A stretch of DNA of 64,000 nt from a virus. The stretch spans positions 1-64,000 of IMG/VR virus record IMGVR_UViG_3300027754_000085; one strand, written 5' to 3'. The notes beneath the pieces are model-generated. The model was not told the DNA's origin. It worked only from the letters and a program-made list of their open reading frames with translations, and searched no databases. The position numbers were made by a program, and so were the translations under genes. Below are positions 8,673 through 16,651 of the stretch, piece by piece. How positions within the stretch are numbered: the stretch's first letter is position 1; each line of letters opens with the position of its first letter.

Positions 8673-9509
8673 ATGAGTCCTCTTTTTTCTCCAGTATCAG
8701 CAGGTGGAATAGGTAAGGCAACAGCAACTGCTTCTACTGGTTCTCCTACTATTGACTCAGCAACTCGTGCTGGTAAAACTATTTATAAATTTACTGGTTC
8801 TGGAACTATCACTATTGGTACTGCTGGAACTTGTGAAGTTTTTATATTAACTGGCGGTGGTGGTGGCGGCGGGTATTCAGGTGGCTCAGGTGGAGGCGGT
8901 GGTGGTTACTTCTATAGTACTACTCAAATTGTTGAAGCAGGAACTTTTACTATTAACGTTGGTGCAGGTGGAAGTGGTGGATACACAAATATCGTAACTA
9001 CAACAGATGGTTCAGGAAGTTATGCTTTTAATTTAGCGCCAATTGTAGGTAAATTGGGTGCTGGCAGTTGCGGCGATGGTGGCAATAGTGGTAGTATTGG
9101 ACCTATTATTTCAGCGTTTACAAAATTTACTGGCGGTAGTGGTAATCCTACATACGGCACTGCAGGTGGTGGCGCTGGATTAAGTGCAGTTGGCGGTAAT
9201 GGTACGGCTGACCCTAGTCGTATTGCTGGTTCAGGTGGAAATGGAGTTTCTAACTCAATAACTGGTACCGCAGTAATCTATGGTGGTGGTGGCGGTGGTG
9301 GAAATTCAACTGCCAATGCTGGTGCTGCAGGTTCTGGCGGAACTGGCGGTGGCGGTGCAGGAAGTAAAAGTGCAACAAACGTTGGTGGTGCAACTACAGC
9401 CACAGCAGGAACAGCAAACCTTGGCGGTGGCGGTGGTGGTGGTCCTTCAAATATTGGTACTTATGGAGCAAATGGCGGTTCTGGCGTCGTAATAGTGGTG
9501 ATTGGATAA
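8673..9509 (+). CDS. Glycine-rich fibre-tip/adhesin protein
   Basis: A 278-residue protein with an N-terminal beta domain (TIYKFTGSGTITIG...CEVFILTGGGGGGG) and a long glycine-rich body ending GGSGVVIVVIG. The VxxxTGGGGGGG entry and the GGSG(V/I)VIV end are shared with the gene at 12278-13810, so they delimit one adhesin domain. It is followed after 2 nt by an 83-residue companion whose paralogue likewise follows the other glycine-rich gene. Confidence 0.7.
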   Translation: MSPLFSPVSAGGIGKATATASTGSPTIDSATRAGKTIYKFTGSGTITIGTAGTCEVFILTGGGGGGGYSGGSGGGGGGYFYSTTQIVEAGTFTINVGAGGSGGYTNIVTTTDGSGSYAFNLAPIVGKLGAGSCGDGGNSGSIGPIISAFTKFTGGSGNPTYGTAGGGAGLSAVGGNGTADPSRIAGSGGNGVSNSITGTAVIYGGGGGGGNSTANAGAAGSGGTGGGGAGSKSATNVGGATTATAGTANLGGGGGGGPSNIGTYGANGGSGVVIVVIG

Positions 9510-9511
9510 TT

Positions 9512-9763
9512 ATGGCACATTTTGCAAGAATTGAAAATAGTATTGTTACTCATGTAACTGTTATTAACAATGAAGTATTAAAAGATGAGAACGGCGTTGA
9601 ACAAGAATCTATTGGGGCGAAATTTTGCGCCGATACATTTGGTGGAGAGTGGATTCAAACCTCATACAATTCTAACTTCAGAGGTAAGTATGCTGGAGTG
9701 GGCGATATTTATGACGCAGAAAATGATATCTTTAAGGGTCCGCAAGTAACTATAGAGGAGTAA
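9512..9763 (+). CDS. Fibre companion protein (MAHFARI family)
   Basis: An 83-residue protein of a family common in aquatic phages: MAHFARIENSIVTHVTVINN..., FGGEWIQTSYN and RGKYAGVGDIYD. The paralogue at 13810-14076 is close along its whole length. Both follow a gene ending in a glycine-rich adhesin domain, which suggests a fibre chaperone or a capping subunit (inference). Confidence 0.65.
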   Translation: MAHFARIENSIVTHVTVINNEVLKDENGVEQESIGAKFCADTFGGEWIQTSYNSNFRGKYAGVGDIYDAENDIFKGPQVTIEE

Positions 9764-9766
9764 CTA

Positions 9767-11956
9767 GTGCCAGATAAGAGTACCCGTGGCGTTAGTAACC
9801 TACCTGTTGCTATCCCTGATATTCCTGATGCACCTACAGTATCTGCTGTAAATGCGGGTACTAGTCGCGCCTATAATAATGGCGCAGCCACAGTAACTAT
9901 TTCCAGTCCTACAGGTGGACTTCCCTCTTCTTACTCAATAGCAACAACCCCAATAACAAGTACTACTACAGCAACATCTAGCCCTGCAACAATTACGGGC
10001 CTAGCAAGTGCTACCTCTTACACAACTACAGTAACTCCTACTAACGTATCTGCTACTGGATCTGCTACTACCTCTTCGGCTTTTACAGCAACTACTATTC
10101 CACAGGCGCCAACTATTGGTGCAACTACCGTTGCTACAGGTCAGGCATACTCTGGTTCTGCAAATGTATCTGTAGCCTTTACAGCAGGTGCTACTGGTGG
10201 TTCTGCAATAACTACCTACACTGCAACCTCATCCTCTGGTAATACTGCAACAGGAGCAACAAGTCCTATTTCTGTATCTGATACTGTTGCTGTTGCTCGT
10301 ACTTACACTGTTACTGCAACTAATGCCAATGGTAATTCAGTTGCATCTGCCGCTTCTGCCTCTACTACTCCCTTATCTGTGCCACAGGCTCCTACTATTG
10401 GTACTCCAGTTGCTGGTACGGATGCTTCAACTCAAGTGAGCGTTCCATTTACTGCTGGCGCAACTGGTGGTTCTGCTATTACTGGTTACACAGTTACATC
10501 TTCTCCAGGTTCGTTAACAGGAACTGGTGCATCTTCCCCCATTGTTGTTTCAGGATTAACTGCAGAAACTGCTTACACATTTACAATGACTGCAACAAAT
10601 GCTCAAGGCAATAGTGCAGCATCTAGTGCATCATCTTCTATAACTACCTCTAAACCTTTATATTGGTTAGAATTACTCTCTGGACTTGCTATATATGTAA
10701 ACCCATATCCAATTGGAATTACTTCAGTAGGGACTACCACTTATACATTAAATCAGGACTGGCCTGGCGCAGGTGACCCAAATGCTAGAAACGGAATAAT
10801 TAAAAGAGATACTTATAGCACCATATCTTTACAAAAAGCCCTTCGTAATAACGCAGCAGTTTATAGTCAAGTTTATGGAATAGCAGTTGATAGTTCTGGA
10901 AATATTTACACTGGTGGTGGCGGTAATGGTAGTCCTAAAAACGCATACTTAATGAAGACAGATTCATCAGGAGCAGTTACATGGGCGTACTACACAAGCC
11001 CAGACCAAAGTTACAATTACAACTATACGTTAGCGTTAGATTCTTCTGCTGCAAATATACATGCTATTAGTTCGGCATACAAAGCGGCTAGTATTAGTTA
11101 CGCACAAATTACAAAGTACAACTCTTCTGGAGTTAAGCAGTGGTCACGTAAACTAAGCAACAACCTTTCAATTACGTATCCACATGTGGACTTTAACGGT
11201 GGTTATGTAGACTCTTCTGGAAACGTTATAGGAGTAGGTCGTTACTATTTAAACGACTCATATCAACTAAATGTTATTTGGGTTAAGTATAACTCTTCTG
11301 GAACTATTCAGTGGCAACGAGCAATGTCACCACCAAGCCTTATTAATTCTTATTACACTCAGGCTGTTGGAGATTCTTCTGGAAATACTTACACGTCTTG
11401 GAGTGCTGGTGACTTTGGTTACTTATCAAAACATGACTCTTCAGGAACACTTCAATGGCAAAGAAAAGTAAGTATGACTGGTTCTGGTAATGCTGCTGGA
11501 TTTGAAGGAATTGCAATGGACTCTTCAGGAAATCTCTATGTTTCTGGTTATGTTACAATTTCTTCACAGAAAAGCGTACTCCTTATAAAGTACAACTCTT
11601 CAGGAACACTGCAATGGCAAAATAAGTTTACAAGAAGTAGTGGAAACCTTTCACAAGCCAGCGGTCGTACACTCTTAACTGTTGATACAAATAATGACAT
11701 AACTGTTACCTCAGCATCTGGCGACACAAATGAAATTTATACCTTTAAAGTACCTACTGATGGAACAAAAACTGGAACAAAGACCCTTGGCGCTTACTCA
11801 ATAACTTACGGAACAGCATCTACAACAGATGCTGCGGGTAACTATGGTACTGCTACTCCTACATTTACAGACAGTGCTGGAGATGGCGCAACTACCGCTA
11901 TAACAGTTACATCAACTACAACTGCTTACACTTCAGCAAGTGTTGGCTTGAGTTAA
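9767..11956 (+). CDS. Fibronectin III plus beta-propeller surface protein
   Basis: A 729-residue protein with a GTG start and GAGGAG about 8 nt upstream. Residues about 15-300 contain three FN3-like modules (PxAPTI... , ITTYTATSS, YTFTMTATNAQGNS). About 300-640 carries repeats of the form (A)VDSSGNIYxxG...YNSSGTxQWQR, the signature of SBBP-type beta-propeller blades. A Thr/Ser-rich tail ends the protein. FN3 modules and propellers on phage tails bind carbohydrate, so a host-adhesion role is likely. The first FN3 module shares the AGTSRAYNNGA segment with the protein at 12278. Confidence 0.7.
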   Translation: MPDKSTRGVSNLPVAIPDIPDAPTVSAVNAGTSRAYNNGAATVTISSPTGGLPSSYSIATTPITSTTTATSSPATITGLASATSYTTTVTPTNVSATGSATTSSAFTATTIPQAPTIGATTVATGQAYSGSANVSVAFTAGATGGSAITTYTATSSSGNTATGATSPISVSDTVAVARTYTVTATNANGNSVASAASASTTPLSVPQAPTIGTPVAGTDASTQVSVPFTAGATGGSAITGYTVTSSPGSLTGTGASSPIVVSGLTAETAYTFTMTATNAQGNSAASSASSSITTSKPLYWLELLSGLAIYVNPYPIGITSVGTTTYTLNQDWPGAGDPNARNGIIKRDTYSTISLQKALRNNAAVYSQVYGIAVDSSGNIYTGGGGNGSPKNAYLMKTDSSGAVTWAYYTSPDQSYNYNYTLALDSSAANIHAISSAYKAASISYAQITKYNSSGVKQWSRKLSNNLSITYPHVDFNGGYVDSSGNVIGVGRYYLNDSYQLNVIWVKYNSSGTIQWQRAMSPPSLINSYYTQAVGDSSGNTYTSWSAGDFGYLSKHDSSGTLQWQRKVSMTGSGNAAGFEGIAMDSSGNLYVSGYVTISSQKSVLLIKYNSSGTLQWQNKFTRSSGNLSQASGRTLLTVDTNNDITVTSASGDTNEIYTFKVPTDGTKTGTKTLGAYSITYGTASTTDAAGNYGTATPTFTDSAGDGATTAITVTSTTTAYTSASVGLS

Positions 11957-11969
11957 GGATGATGAAATT

Positions 11970-12272
11970 ATGATATATCTAAACACAGAGACTAATGAGT
12001 ATCCTCGGCATGATGGAGACCTAGAGTTATTAGGTTGGTCAGTGGGAGAGCCTCTACCTGAAAACTGGGTTGTTGTTGAGTACACAGAGCCACCTGAAAT
12101 TGATGAAGAGACTACCTATTGGGAAGTTCCACCAACTTTAGTAAATGGAGTATGGAAAATTACGTATGCTACTAGAGCGTTAACAGAGAAAGAACTTCTA
12201 TGGAGACAGTATCCTCGTCCTAATGACGGTAAAACGTACATTTGGAATGAATCAAAGTTAAAGTGGGAATGA
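11970..12272 (+). CDS. Small fibre-associated protein
   Basis: A 100-residue acidic, Trp/Tyr-rich protein (MIYLNTETNEYPRHDGDLELLG..., NGVWKITYATRALTEKELLWRQYPRPNDG). It follows the FN3/propeller gene by 13 nt. The position mirrors the small companion proteins after the glycine-rich adhesins, and the sequence style resembles phage tail-fibre assembly proteins. No certain family is recognised. Confidence 0.55.
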   Translation: MIYLNTETNEYPRHDGDLELLGWSVGEPLPENWVVVEYTEPPEIDEETTYWEVPPTLVNGVWKITYATRALTEKELLWRQYPRPNDGKTYIWNESKLKWE

Positions 12273-12277
12273 GTTAA

Positions 12278-13810
12278 ATGAGTATTCGTAACGCCAACGG
12301 AGAGTCAGTAGACGGTACAACAGGCAAGATTGCTGACCTTCCAAATGCTCCTACAATCGGTGCTGGTACCGATGTGGGTACTAGCCGTGCCTATAACAAT
12401 GGCGCTGTCAGTGTTGCCTTTACACCAGATACAACTTATTGGGCGCCAACTTCTTACACCGCTACATCATCTCCTACTGGGTTGACTGGCACAGGATCTG
12501 CTTCTCCAGTTGTTGTTGCAGGACTTGCTAGTCAGACTGCTTATACCTTTACAGTAGTAGGAACTAACTCTGCTGGTAACTCTGTTGCCTCATCTGCCTC
12601 TGGATCTGTGACTGCTACAACTATTCCTGATGTACCAGTCATTACTGCAACTCCTACTATTGTCAGTACTACCTCTGTAACTATTCCATTTACCATTAAT
12701 ACTGGCGGCAAAATAATTAGCGCTATCACTGCTGTGTCATCTCCATCAATAGCATTGACAGTAACTGGTACTACATCACCTGTGACAGTTACTGGAACTT
12801 TTGCAACAGGTCAGGCTTATACATTTACTATGACTGCTACAAGTGCAAACGGAACTTCTGCAGCATCTTCTGCAAGTAACTCTGTTACTCCAAGCCCTTT
12901 TCCTACGGTTACTGGTGGAACACTTACCTCTGATGCAACTTATTACTACCGTACATTTACGGGTAATGGCACTCTTGGAGTTTCTGCTGCAACTTTATCT
13001 TGTGATTATTTAATAACTGCTGGAGGCGGTCCTGGTGGTACAAATCAAAGCAATGCTTCAACAGCAAGAGGAAGCGGCGGGGGTGGTGGCGCAGGCGGAC
13101 TTGTGTACGCCTCTTCGCAATCCTTGGTTGTTGGCAATTACAATGCAGTTATTGGTGCTGGTGGTGTTGGCAACACAGAATCTGGACCCACGATTACATC
13201 TGGTAATTTAAGCAGTTTTAACTCAAGTAGTGCAACTGCTGGTGGTTACGGTGGTGGTGGTGGTGGTGCTGCTGCAACAGGTGGAAGTGGCGGTGCTAAC
13301 AAAGCCTATTGGCAAACTTCTGGAAGTTATACATTTACTTCAGCAGGTGCAGAGGGAACTAGTGGACAAGGAAACGCTGGTGGTGGTGCTGGGTCGGCAA
13401 CAGTAAACGCGCAAGCAAATGCAAGTGGTGGTGGTGGTGCTGGAGCGGTAGGTGGTACTGCAACATCTTCAAATGGTGGAGCAGGTGGGGCAGGCACATC
13501 TACTTACTCATCTTGGGGTGCTGCAACAAGCACAGGGCAAAATGTTGGTGGAACTTATTATTATGCAGGTGGCGGCGGTGGTGGTGCTGGATGGAGGGGA
13601 GCAACTTCAAGAACTTCAGGTGTTGGTGGTTCTGGCGGGGGTGGTGGTGGAGCAACTAACGCCAACGCAAGTGATGGAACTGTCAATACAGGCGGGGGTG
13701 GTGGTGGTATCGGAGATAACGCAACTTATGCTAATGGAATTTATAAAAGTGGTAACGGTGGCTCAGGAATTGTAATAGTTCGTTATACTAAAGCATCGGT
13801 AGGTGGATAA
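12278..13810 (+). CDS. FN3 plus glycine-rich adhesin
   Basis: A 510-residue modular protein. Residues about 20-210 hold two FN3-like modules (PNAPTIGAG..., PDVPVITATPTI...), and about 210-505 hold a glycine-rich adhesin domain starting YYYRTFTGNGTLGV...CDYLITAGGGPGG and ending GGSGIVIVRYTKA. It joins in one chain the two domain types found separately in the 9767 and 8673 genes, an example of fibre-module shuffling. There is no strong ribosome site, so translation may depend on coupling to the preceding stop 6 nt away. Confidence 0.7.
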   Translation: MSIRNANGESVDGTTGKIADLPNAPTIGAGTDVGTSRAYNNGAVSVAFTPDTTYWAPTSYTATSSPTGLTGTGSASPVVVAGLASQTAYTFTVVGTNSAGNSVASSASGSVTATTIPDVPVITATPTIVSTTSVTIPFTINTGGKIISAITAVSSPSIALTVTGTTSPVTVTGTFATGQAYTFTMTATSANGTSAASSASNSVTPSPFPTVTGGTLTSDATYYYRTFTGNGTLGVSAATLSCDYLITAGGGPGGTNQSNASTARGSGGGGGAGGLVYASSQSLVVGNYNAVIGAGGVGNTESGPTITSGNLSSFNSSSATAGGYGGGGGGAAATGGSGGANKAYWQTSGSYTFTSAGAEGTSGQGNAGGGAGSATVNAQANASGGGGAGAVGGTATSSNGGAGGAGTSTYSSWGAATSTGQNVGGTYYYAGGGGGGAGWRGATSRTSGVGGSGGGGGGATNANASDGTVNTGGGGGGIGDNATYANGIYKSGNGGSGIVIVRYTKASVGG

Positions 13811-14076
13811 TGGCACATTGGGCAGAAATAGATGAAAATAATATTGTTCTTCGTATAACTGTTGGAAGTAATGAAGACCCTGATGAAGGCTACCAATGGC
13901 TTATAGATAACCTTGGTGGAACTTGGATTAAAACTTCTTACAATAGAAACATACGTAAAAATTTTGCTGGTATTGGTTATACTTACGATGAAGAGCGTGA
14001 TGCTTTTATTCCACCAAAGCCAGAGGGCAACTATGAATTAGATGAAAAAACCTGCCAATGGGTAGAGGTTATCTAG
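13810..14076 (+). CDS. Fibre companion protein (MAHFARI family)
   Basis: An 88-residue paralogue of the 9512-9763 product: MAHWAEIDENNIVLRITV..., LGGTWIKTSYN and RKNFAGIGYTYDEERDAFIPP. The ATG overlaps the TAA of the FN3/glycine-rich gene (TAATG), so the two are coupled. A role as chaperone or cap of the adhesin is inferred from this recurring pairing. Confidence 0.65.
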   Translation: MAHWAEIDENNIVLRITVGSNEDPDEGYQWLIDNLGGTWIKTSYNRNIRKNFAGIGYTYDEERDAFIPPKPEGNYELDEKTCQWVEVI

Positions 14077-14609
14077 TGCGTGGAACTAAAGTACAAGGAC
14101 GATTCAAAATTGACTTTGAAAACAAGTCTATCAATGAAGGCATTGTCGATGAACTCCGTGAACCTGTAGGTACAGAGGTTGACTGGTGGTCTTGGGACGA
14201 TGCCGCTTTGGCTGCAGATTATGAGAACTGGGTAGATCCAATTTACGATGTCTCTAATCAAGAAGATGGCAAAGGCCGTCGTTGGAACGACCCATTCAAG
14301 ATGCCCGTTGTACTGGCGGTAATACTTCGTGGTACTAACATCATGAATGAGCGTGGTTTTTACACCGTTGATACTTTGCGCCTAGTAATTGCTGTTGCAG
14401 ATGCTCAGCGCCTAATTCCTTCTATGCTCACAGATCCTAACCCTAATATTCAAGATCGAATTGTCTATCAGAATGGTGTCTTTGTTCCTACCAGAGTTTT
14501 ACCTCGTGGTCACTATGCGGAAAATTATGCAGTTGTTACAATTGACTGTAACCAAGTGAACCCTGAAGAATTGGTTAATGATCCTCAGTTCCAGGCTTAC
14601 GCACTCTAA
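14076..14609 (+). CDS. Putative neck or head-tail structural protein
   Basis: A 177-residue protein. I prefer the GTG at 14076, which overlaps the upstream TAG and has AGAGG just before it, over the in-frame ATG at 14058 inside the previous gene. Features include an acidic Trp-rich patch (VDWWSWDDAA), NDPFKMPVVLAVILRGTN, and a C-terminal segment of beta strands. No family is recognised. The position just before mini-proteins and tail genes suggests a virion component. Confidence 0.5.
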   Translation: MRGTKVQGRFKIDFENKSINEGIVDELREPVGTEVDWWSWDDAALAADYENWVDPIYDVSNQEDGKGRRWNDPFKMPVVLAVILRGTNIMNERGFYTVDTLRLVIAVADAQRLIPSMLTDPNPNIQDRIVYQNGVFVPTRVLPRGHYAENYAVVTIDCNQVNPEELVNDPQFQAYAL

Positions 14610-14617
14610 GGAGAGAA

Positions 14618-14776
14618 ATGGCTAAGAAGGCAAGCAAGGGCAAAGTAGAGAAAGTCATGAAGGAATATGCTGCTGGAAAACTTCATAGCGGATCTAAAAA
14701 GGGTCCTGTAGTTAAATCAAAGAAGCAGGCCATTGCTATCGGTCTCTCTGAACAACGTAAGAAGGATAAAAAATAA
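14618..14776 (+). CDS. DUF6496-like basic mini-protein
   Basis: A 52-residue lysine-rich protein, preceded by AAGGAGAGAA. The core GKVEKVMKEYAAGKLHSGSK followed by GPVVKSKKQAIAIGLSEQ is characteristic of the DUF6496 family found in many aquatic phages. The function is unknown. Strong positive charge suggests nucleic-acid contact, perhaps inside the capsid. First of ten tightly packed small genes. Confidence 0.75.
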   Translation: MAKKASKGKVEKVMKEYAAGKLHSGSKKGPVVKSKKQAIAIGLSEQRKKDKK

Positions 14777-14898
14777 TGGTTAAAGAATCCGCAAATAGGA
14801 CCGTCACCTGTGACATCTGCAAGAAGAGCGTGCCTGTAAAATCAAGCATGGCTAATGTAACTCTTACGGCTCACAAAAAGAAGGAACACAAGAAGTGA
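14776..14898 (+). CDS. C2H2-like zinc mini-protein
   Basis: A 40-residue protein that starts in a TAATG overlap. It has CDIC at 12-15 and HKKKEH at 33-38, giving C-x2-C-x17-H-x4-H, which can form a single C2H2-type zinc finger, and a lysine-rich end. Function unknown; a DNA-binding or structural role is plausible. Confidence 0.6.
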   Translation: MVKESANRTVTCDICKKSVPVKSSMANVTLTAHKKKEHKK

Positions 14899-15098
14899 AG
14901 AAGCCAGAACCTTTAAAGGCTAAAAAACATAGACGTAATATTGGTGCTACTGCTGGAAAGAATCCTGGAAAGAATGTTCGTACCGCACTGACTGAGAGCA
15001 AGTACGACACAGGCGGACAAGGTATGAAGCGCAGAAAGGGTTCAATCATTCGTAGACCAAAGGCAACCATTCGTTACCCGCATAAGAAGAGTGACTGA
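14895..15098 (+). CDS. Basic mini-protein
   Basis: A 67-residue Arg/Lys-rich protein with GTG start inside the preceding stop (GTGA overlap). It contains KKHRRNIGATAGKNPGKNVRTAL and a tail of KRRKGSIIRRPKATIRYPHKK. The charge suggests DNA or RNA binding. No family is recognised. Confidence 0.55.
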   Translation: MKKPEPLKAKKHRRNIGATAGKNPGKNVRTALTESKYDTGGQGMKRRKGSIIRRPKATIRYPHKKSD

Positions 15099-15286
15099 TG
15101 CCAGAGACAAAATTAAAACCAGCACCAGTTAAATACCCAGATGGAGGAGGACTAGCATCAATGGCAACTCAACCAAAAGAATCTCATAAGTTAGAGGTCG
15201 AGGCTATGGAGGCCAAGCACAAGGCTGAACTAGCAAAGTTAAAAGAGAGGCACGCCAAAGTCAATAACCCAAAGGCGGCAAAGTAA
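15098..15286 (+). CDS. Charged helical mini-protein
   Basis: A 62-residue protein; the N-terminal half is Pro-rich and the C-terminal half (HKLEVEAMEAKHKAELAKLKERHAKV) is a predicted amphipathic or coiled-coil helix. ATG overlaps the previous stop (TGATG). Function unknown. Confidence 0.5.
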   Translation: MPETKLKPAPVKYPDGGGLASMATQPKESHKLEVEAMEAKHKAELAKLKERHAKVNNPKAAK

Positions 15287-15474
15287 TGGCTAAAACCATA
15301 AAGGTTGCTGGTGAGAAACACACTATTAAAAAGAACAAGAGGGGCGAGGTCATTGTTGATCATGCTGGTAACAAGGGCAAGTACGACAAGATCAACCTGA
15401 CAAAGAAGGCTGGCTCTAAGACCATTGCTCAAGGAGTAAAGGCAACTAAAGATTGGCATAAAAATAATGGCTAA
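15286..15474 (+). CDS. Basic mini-protein
   Basis: A 62-residue lysine-rich protein (MAKTIKVAGEKHTIKKNKRG..., AGNKGKYDKINLTKKAGSKT). TAATG coupling to the previous gene. It resembles small basic proteins that follow DUF6496 in other phage genomes; function unknown. Confidence 0.55.
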   Translation: MAKTIKVAGEKHTIKKNKRGEVIVDHAGNKGKYDKINLTKKAGSKTIAQGVKATKDWHKNNG

Positions 15475-15736
15475 GACTGAGGCATGGACACGCTCTGAGG
15501 GCAAAAATAAAAAGGGTGGACTCAACGAAAAGGGACGCAAGTCTTACGAGAAGGCGCACCCTGGTTCAGATTTAAAACCTCCAGTTAAGAAAGAGCAAGC
15601 GGCTAAATCTGAAAAGTCTGCTGCTCGACGTAAATCTTATTGTGCACGTTCTGCTGGGCAAGCAAAGAAATTTCCTAAAGCGGCTAAAGATCCAGATAGT
15701 CGTTTAAATAAAGCAAGAAGGGCATGGGATTGCTAA
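15467..15736 (+). CDS. DUF6321-like basic mini-protein
   Basis: An 89-residue protein with WTRSEGKNKKGGLNEKGRKSY, LKPPVKKEQAAKSEKSAARRKSYCAR and a C-terminal RRAWDC, all characteristic of DUF6321, a family encoded near DUF6496 in many tailed phages. Function unknown. It overlaps the previous gene by 8 nt. Confidence 0.75.
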   Translation: MAKTEAWTRSEGKNKKGGLNEKGRKSYEKAHPGSDLKPPVKKEQAAKSEKSAARRKSYCARSAGQAKKFPKAAKDPDSRLNKARRAWDC

Positions 15737-15873
15737 TGGCTAAGAAGACAGATCCTTGCTGGGATGGTTACACTCAAGTAGGTATGAAGATGAAGAATGG
15801 CAAGAAAGTTCCAAACTGCGTTCCTGCTAAGGGCGTTGCTAAATCAAAACCTAAGAAGAAAGCGAGCAAGTAA
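15736..15873 (+). CDS. Basic mini-protein (DPCWxGY family)
   Basis: A 45-residue protein: KKTDPCWDGYTQVGMKMKNGKKVPNCVP and a lysine-rich tail. The conserved pair of cysteines in DPCW and PNCVP recurs in small proteins of many aquatic phages. TAATG coupling. Function unknown. Confidence 0.6.
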   Translation: MAKKTDPCWDGYTQVGMKMKNGKKVPNCVPAKGVAKSKPKKKASK

Positions 15874-16041
15874 ATGTGTAAAGGTTGTGGATGTGGTTGT
15901 TCAACTGCAGGATGTAAAGGCGCCTGCAAAAAAGGCTCTAAGAAGTTATCCTCAAAACAAAAGAAGATTGCTAGCGCTGCTGCACCAGCAGACAAGATTA
16001 CTGGCGCAGACTTCAAGGCTCTAAAGAAGGGCAAGAAGTAG
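15874..16041 (+). CDS. Cysteine-rich basic mini-protein
   Basis: A 55-residue protein whose first 18 residues contain six cysteines (MCKGCGCGCSTAGCKGAC), followed by a lysine-rich region. It abuts the previous gene exactly. The cysteine cluster could bind zinc or another metal in a metallothionein-like way, or form cross-links in the virion; neither is proven. Confidence 0.55.
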   Translation: MCKGCGCGCSTAGCKGACKKGSKKLSSKQKKIASAAAPADKITGADFKALKKGKK

Positions 16042-16184
16042 TGTGCTCTACCTGTGGTTGTGGTAAGCCAAAGGACAAGCACGGAATGAATACCTTGGCT
16101 GCGGCCAATAAGAAGTTCAATAAAAAGTCTGATGCAAAAAGCAAGGCAAAGAAACCAATGCTTGTAAGAAAGAAGGGCATGTAA
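16041..16184 (+). CDS. Cysteine-rich basic mini-protein
   Basis: A 47-residue protein with GTG start overlapping the previous TAG. It opens with CSTCGCGKPKDKHGM, a CxxCxC cluster close to that of the preceding gene, and then a lysine-rich helix. It may be a diverged duplicate of that neighbour. Confidence 0.55.
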   Translation: MCSTCGCGKPKDKHGMNTLAAANKKFNKKSDAKSKAKKPMLVRKKGM

Positions 16185-16351
16185 TGAAGTACAACGATGC
16201 CAAGCAAGATGCAAGGGTCATGAAAGGTATGACCCCAGAAGAAAAGAATAAGTTTAAGAAGGCTGATAAGGCTATGGATAAGAAGAAGCCATCTCGAACA
16301 GAAGATGAGAAGATGGATAAGGCGTTAGCCAAAAAGGTTAAAAAGAAGTAA
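16184..16351 (+). CDS. Highly charged mini-protein
   Basis: A 55-residue protein with alternating Lys and Asp/Glu, including MTPEEKNKFKKADKAMDKKK and ending KKVKKK. TAATG coupling to the previous gene. It is the last gene before the terminator at 16357. Function unknown. Confidence 0.55.
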   Translation: MKYNDAKQDARVMKGMTPEEKNKFKKADKAMDKKKPSRTEDEKMDKALAKKVKKK

Positions 16352-16356
16352 GAGTT

Positions 16357-16383
16357 AGAGCCACCTGCGGGTGGCTTTTTCTT
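16357..16383 (+). terminator. Rho-independent terminator
   Basis: GCCACC (16360-16365), loop TGCG, GGTGGC (16370-16375), then TTTTTCTTT. It closes the mini-protein operon. Confidence 0.85.
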
Positions 16384-16456
16384 TATCCTTAGAGCATCAG
16401 AACACCGCTGCGGTGCCTGACTACAGTTCCCGCTGGTTGCGATTTAAGGGGTTTAT

Positions 16457-16651
16457 ATGGCATGGAAGCCGTGGTATCAAGAAGTTGCTGAGATGAACAA
16501 TCAGCACGAACGTGAAGCCTTCATTCAGGGCGTGTTCGGATTCCGCCCTAAAGAAAAACGTCCAATCGTCGCAGGCCTTATCATGGGTACTACCGCTGCA
16601 TACTTAGCAGGAGCAGCAGTCGTTGCGTCGAAGGCGAAGAAAAAGAAGTGA
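16457..16651 (+). CDS. Small membrane-anchored protein
   Basis: A 64-residue protein: an amphipathic N-terminal half, then a hydrophobic stretch IVAGLIMGTTAAYLAGAAVVAS (about 37-58, interrupted by no charges) and a terminal KAKKKK. This suits one membrane helix with a positive end. AAGGGG precedes the ATG. It may be a virion or membrane protein acting at entry or lysis; no family is recognised. Confidence 0.55.
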   Translation: MAWKPWYQEVAEMNNQHEREAFIQGVFGFRPKEKRPIVAGLIMGTTAAYLAGAAVVASKAKKKK

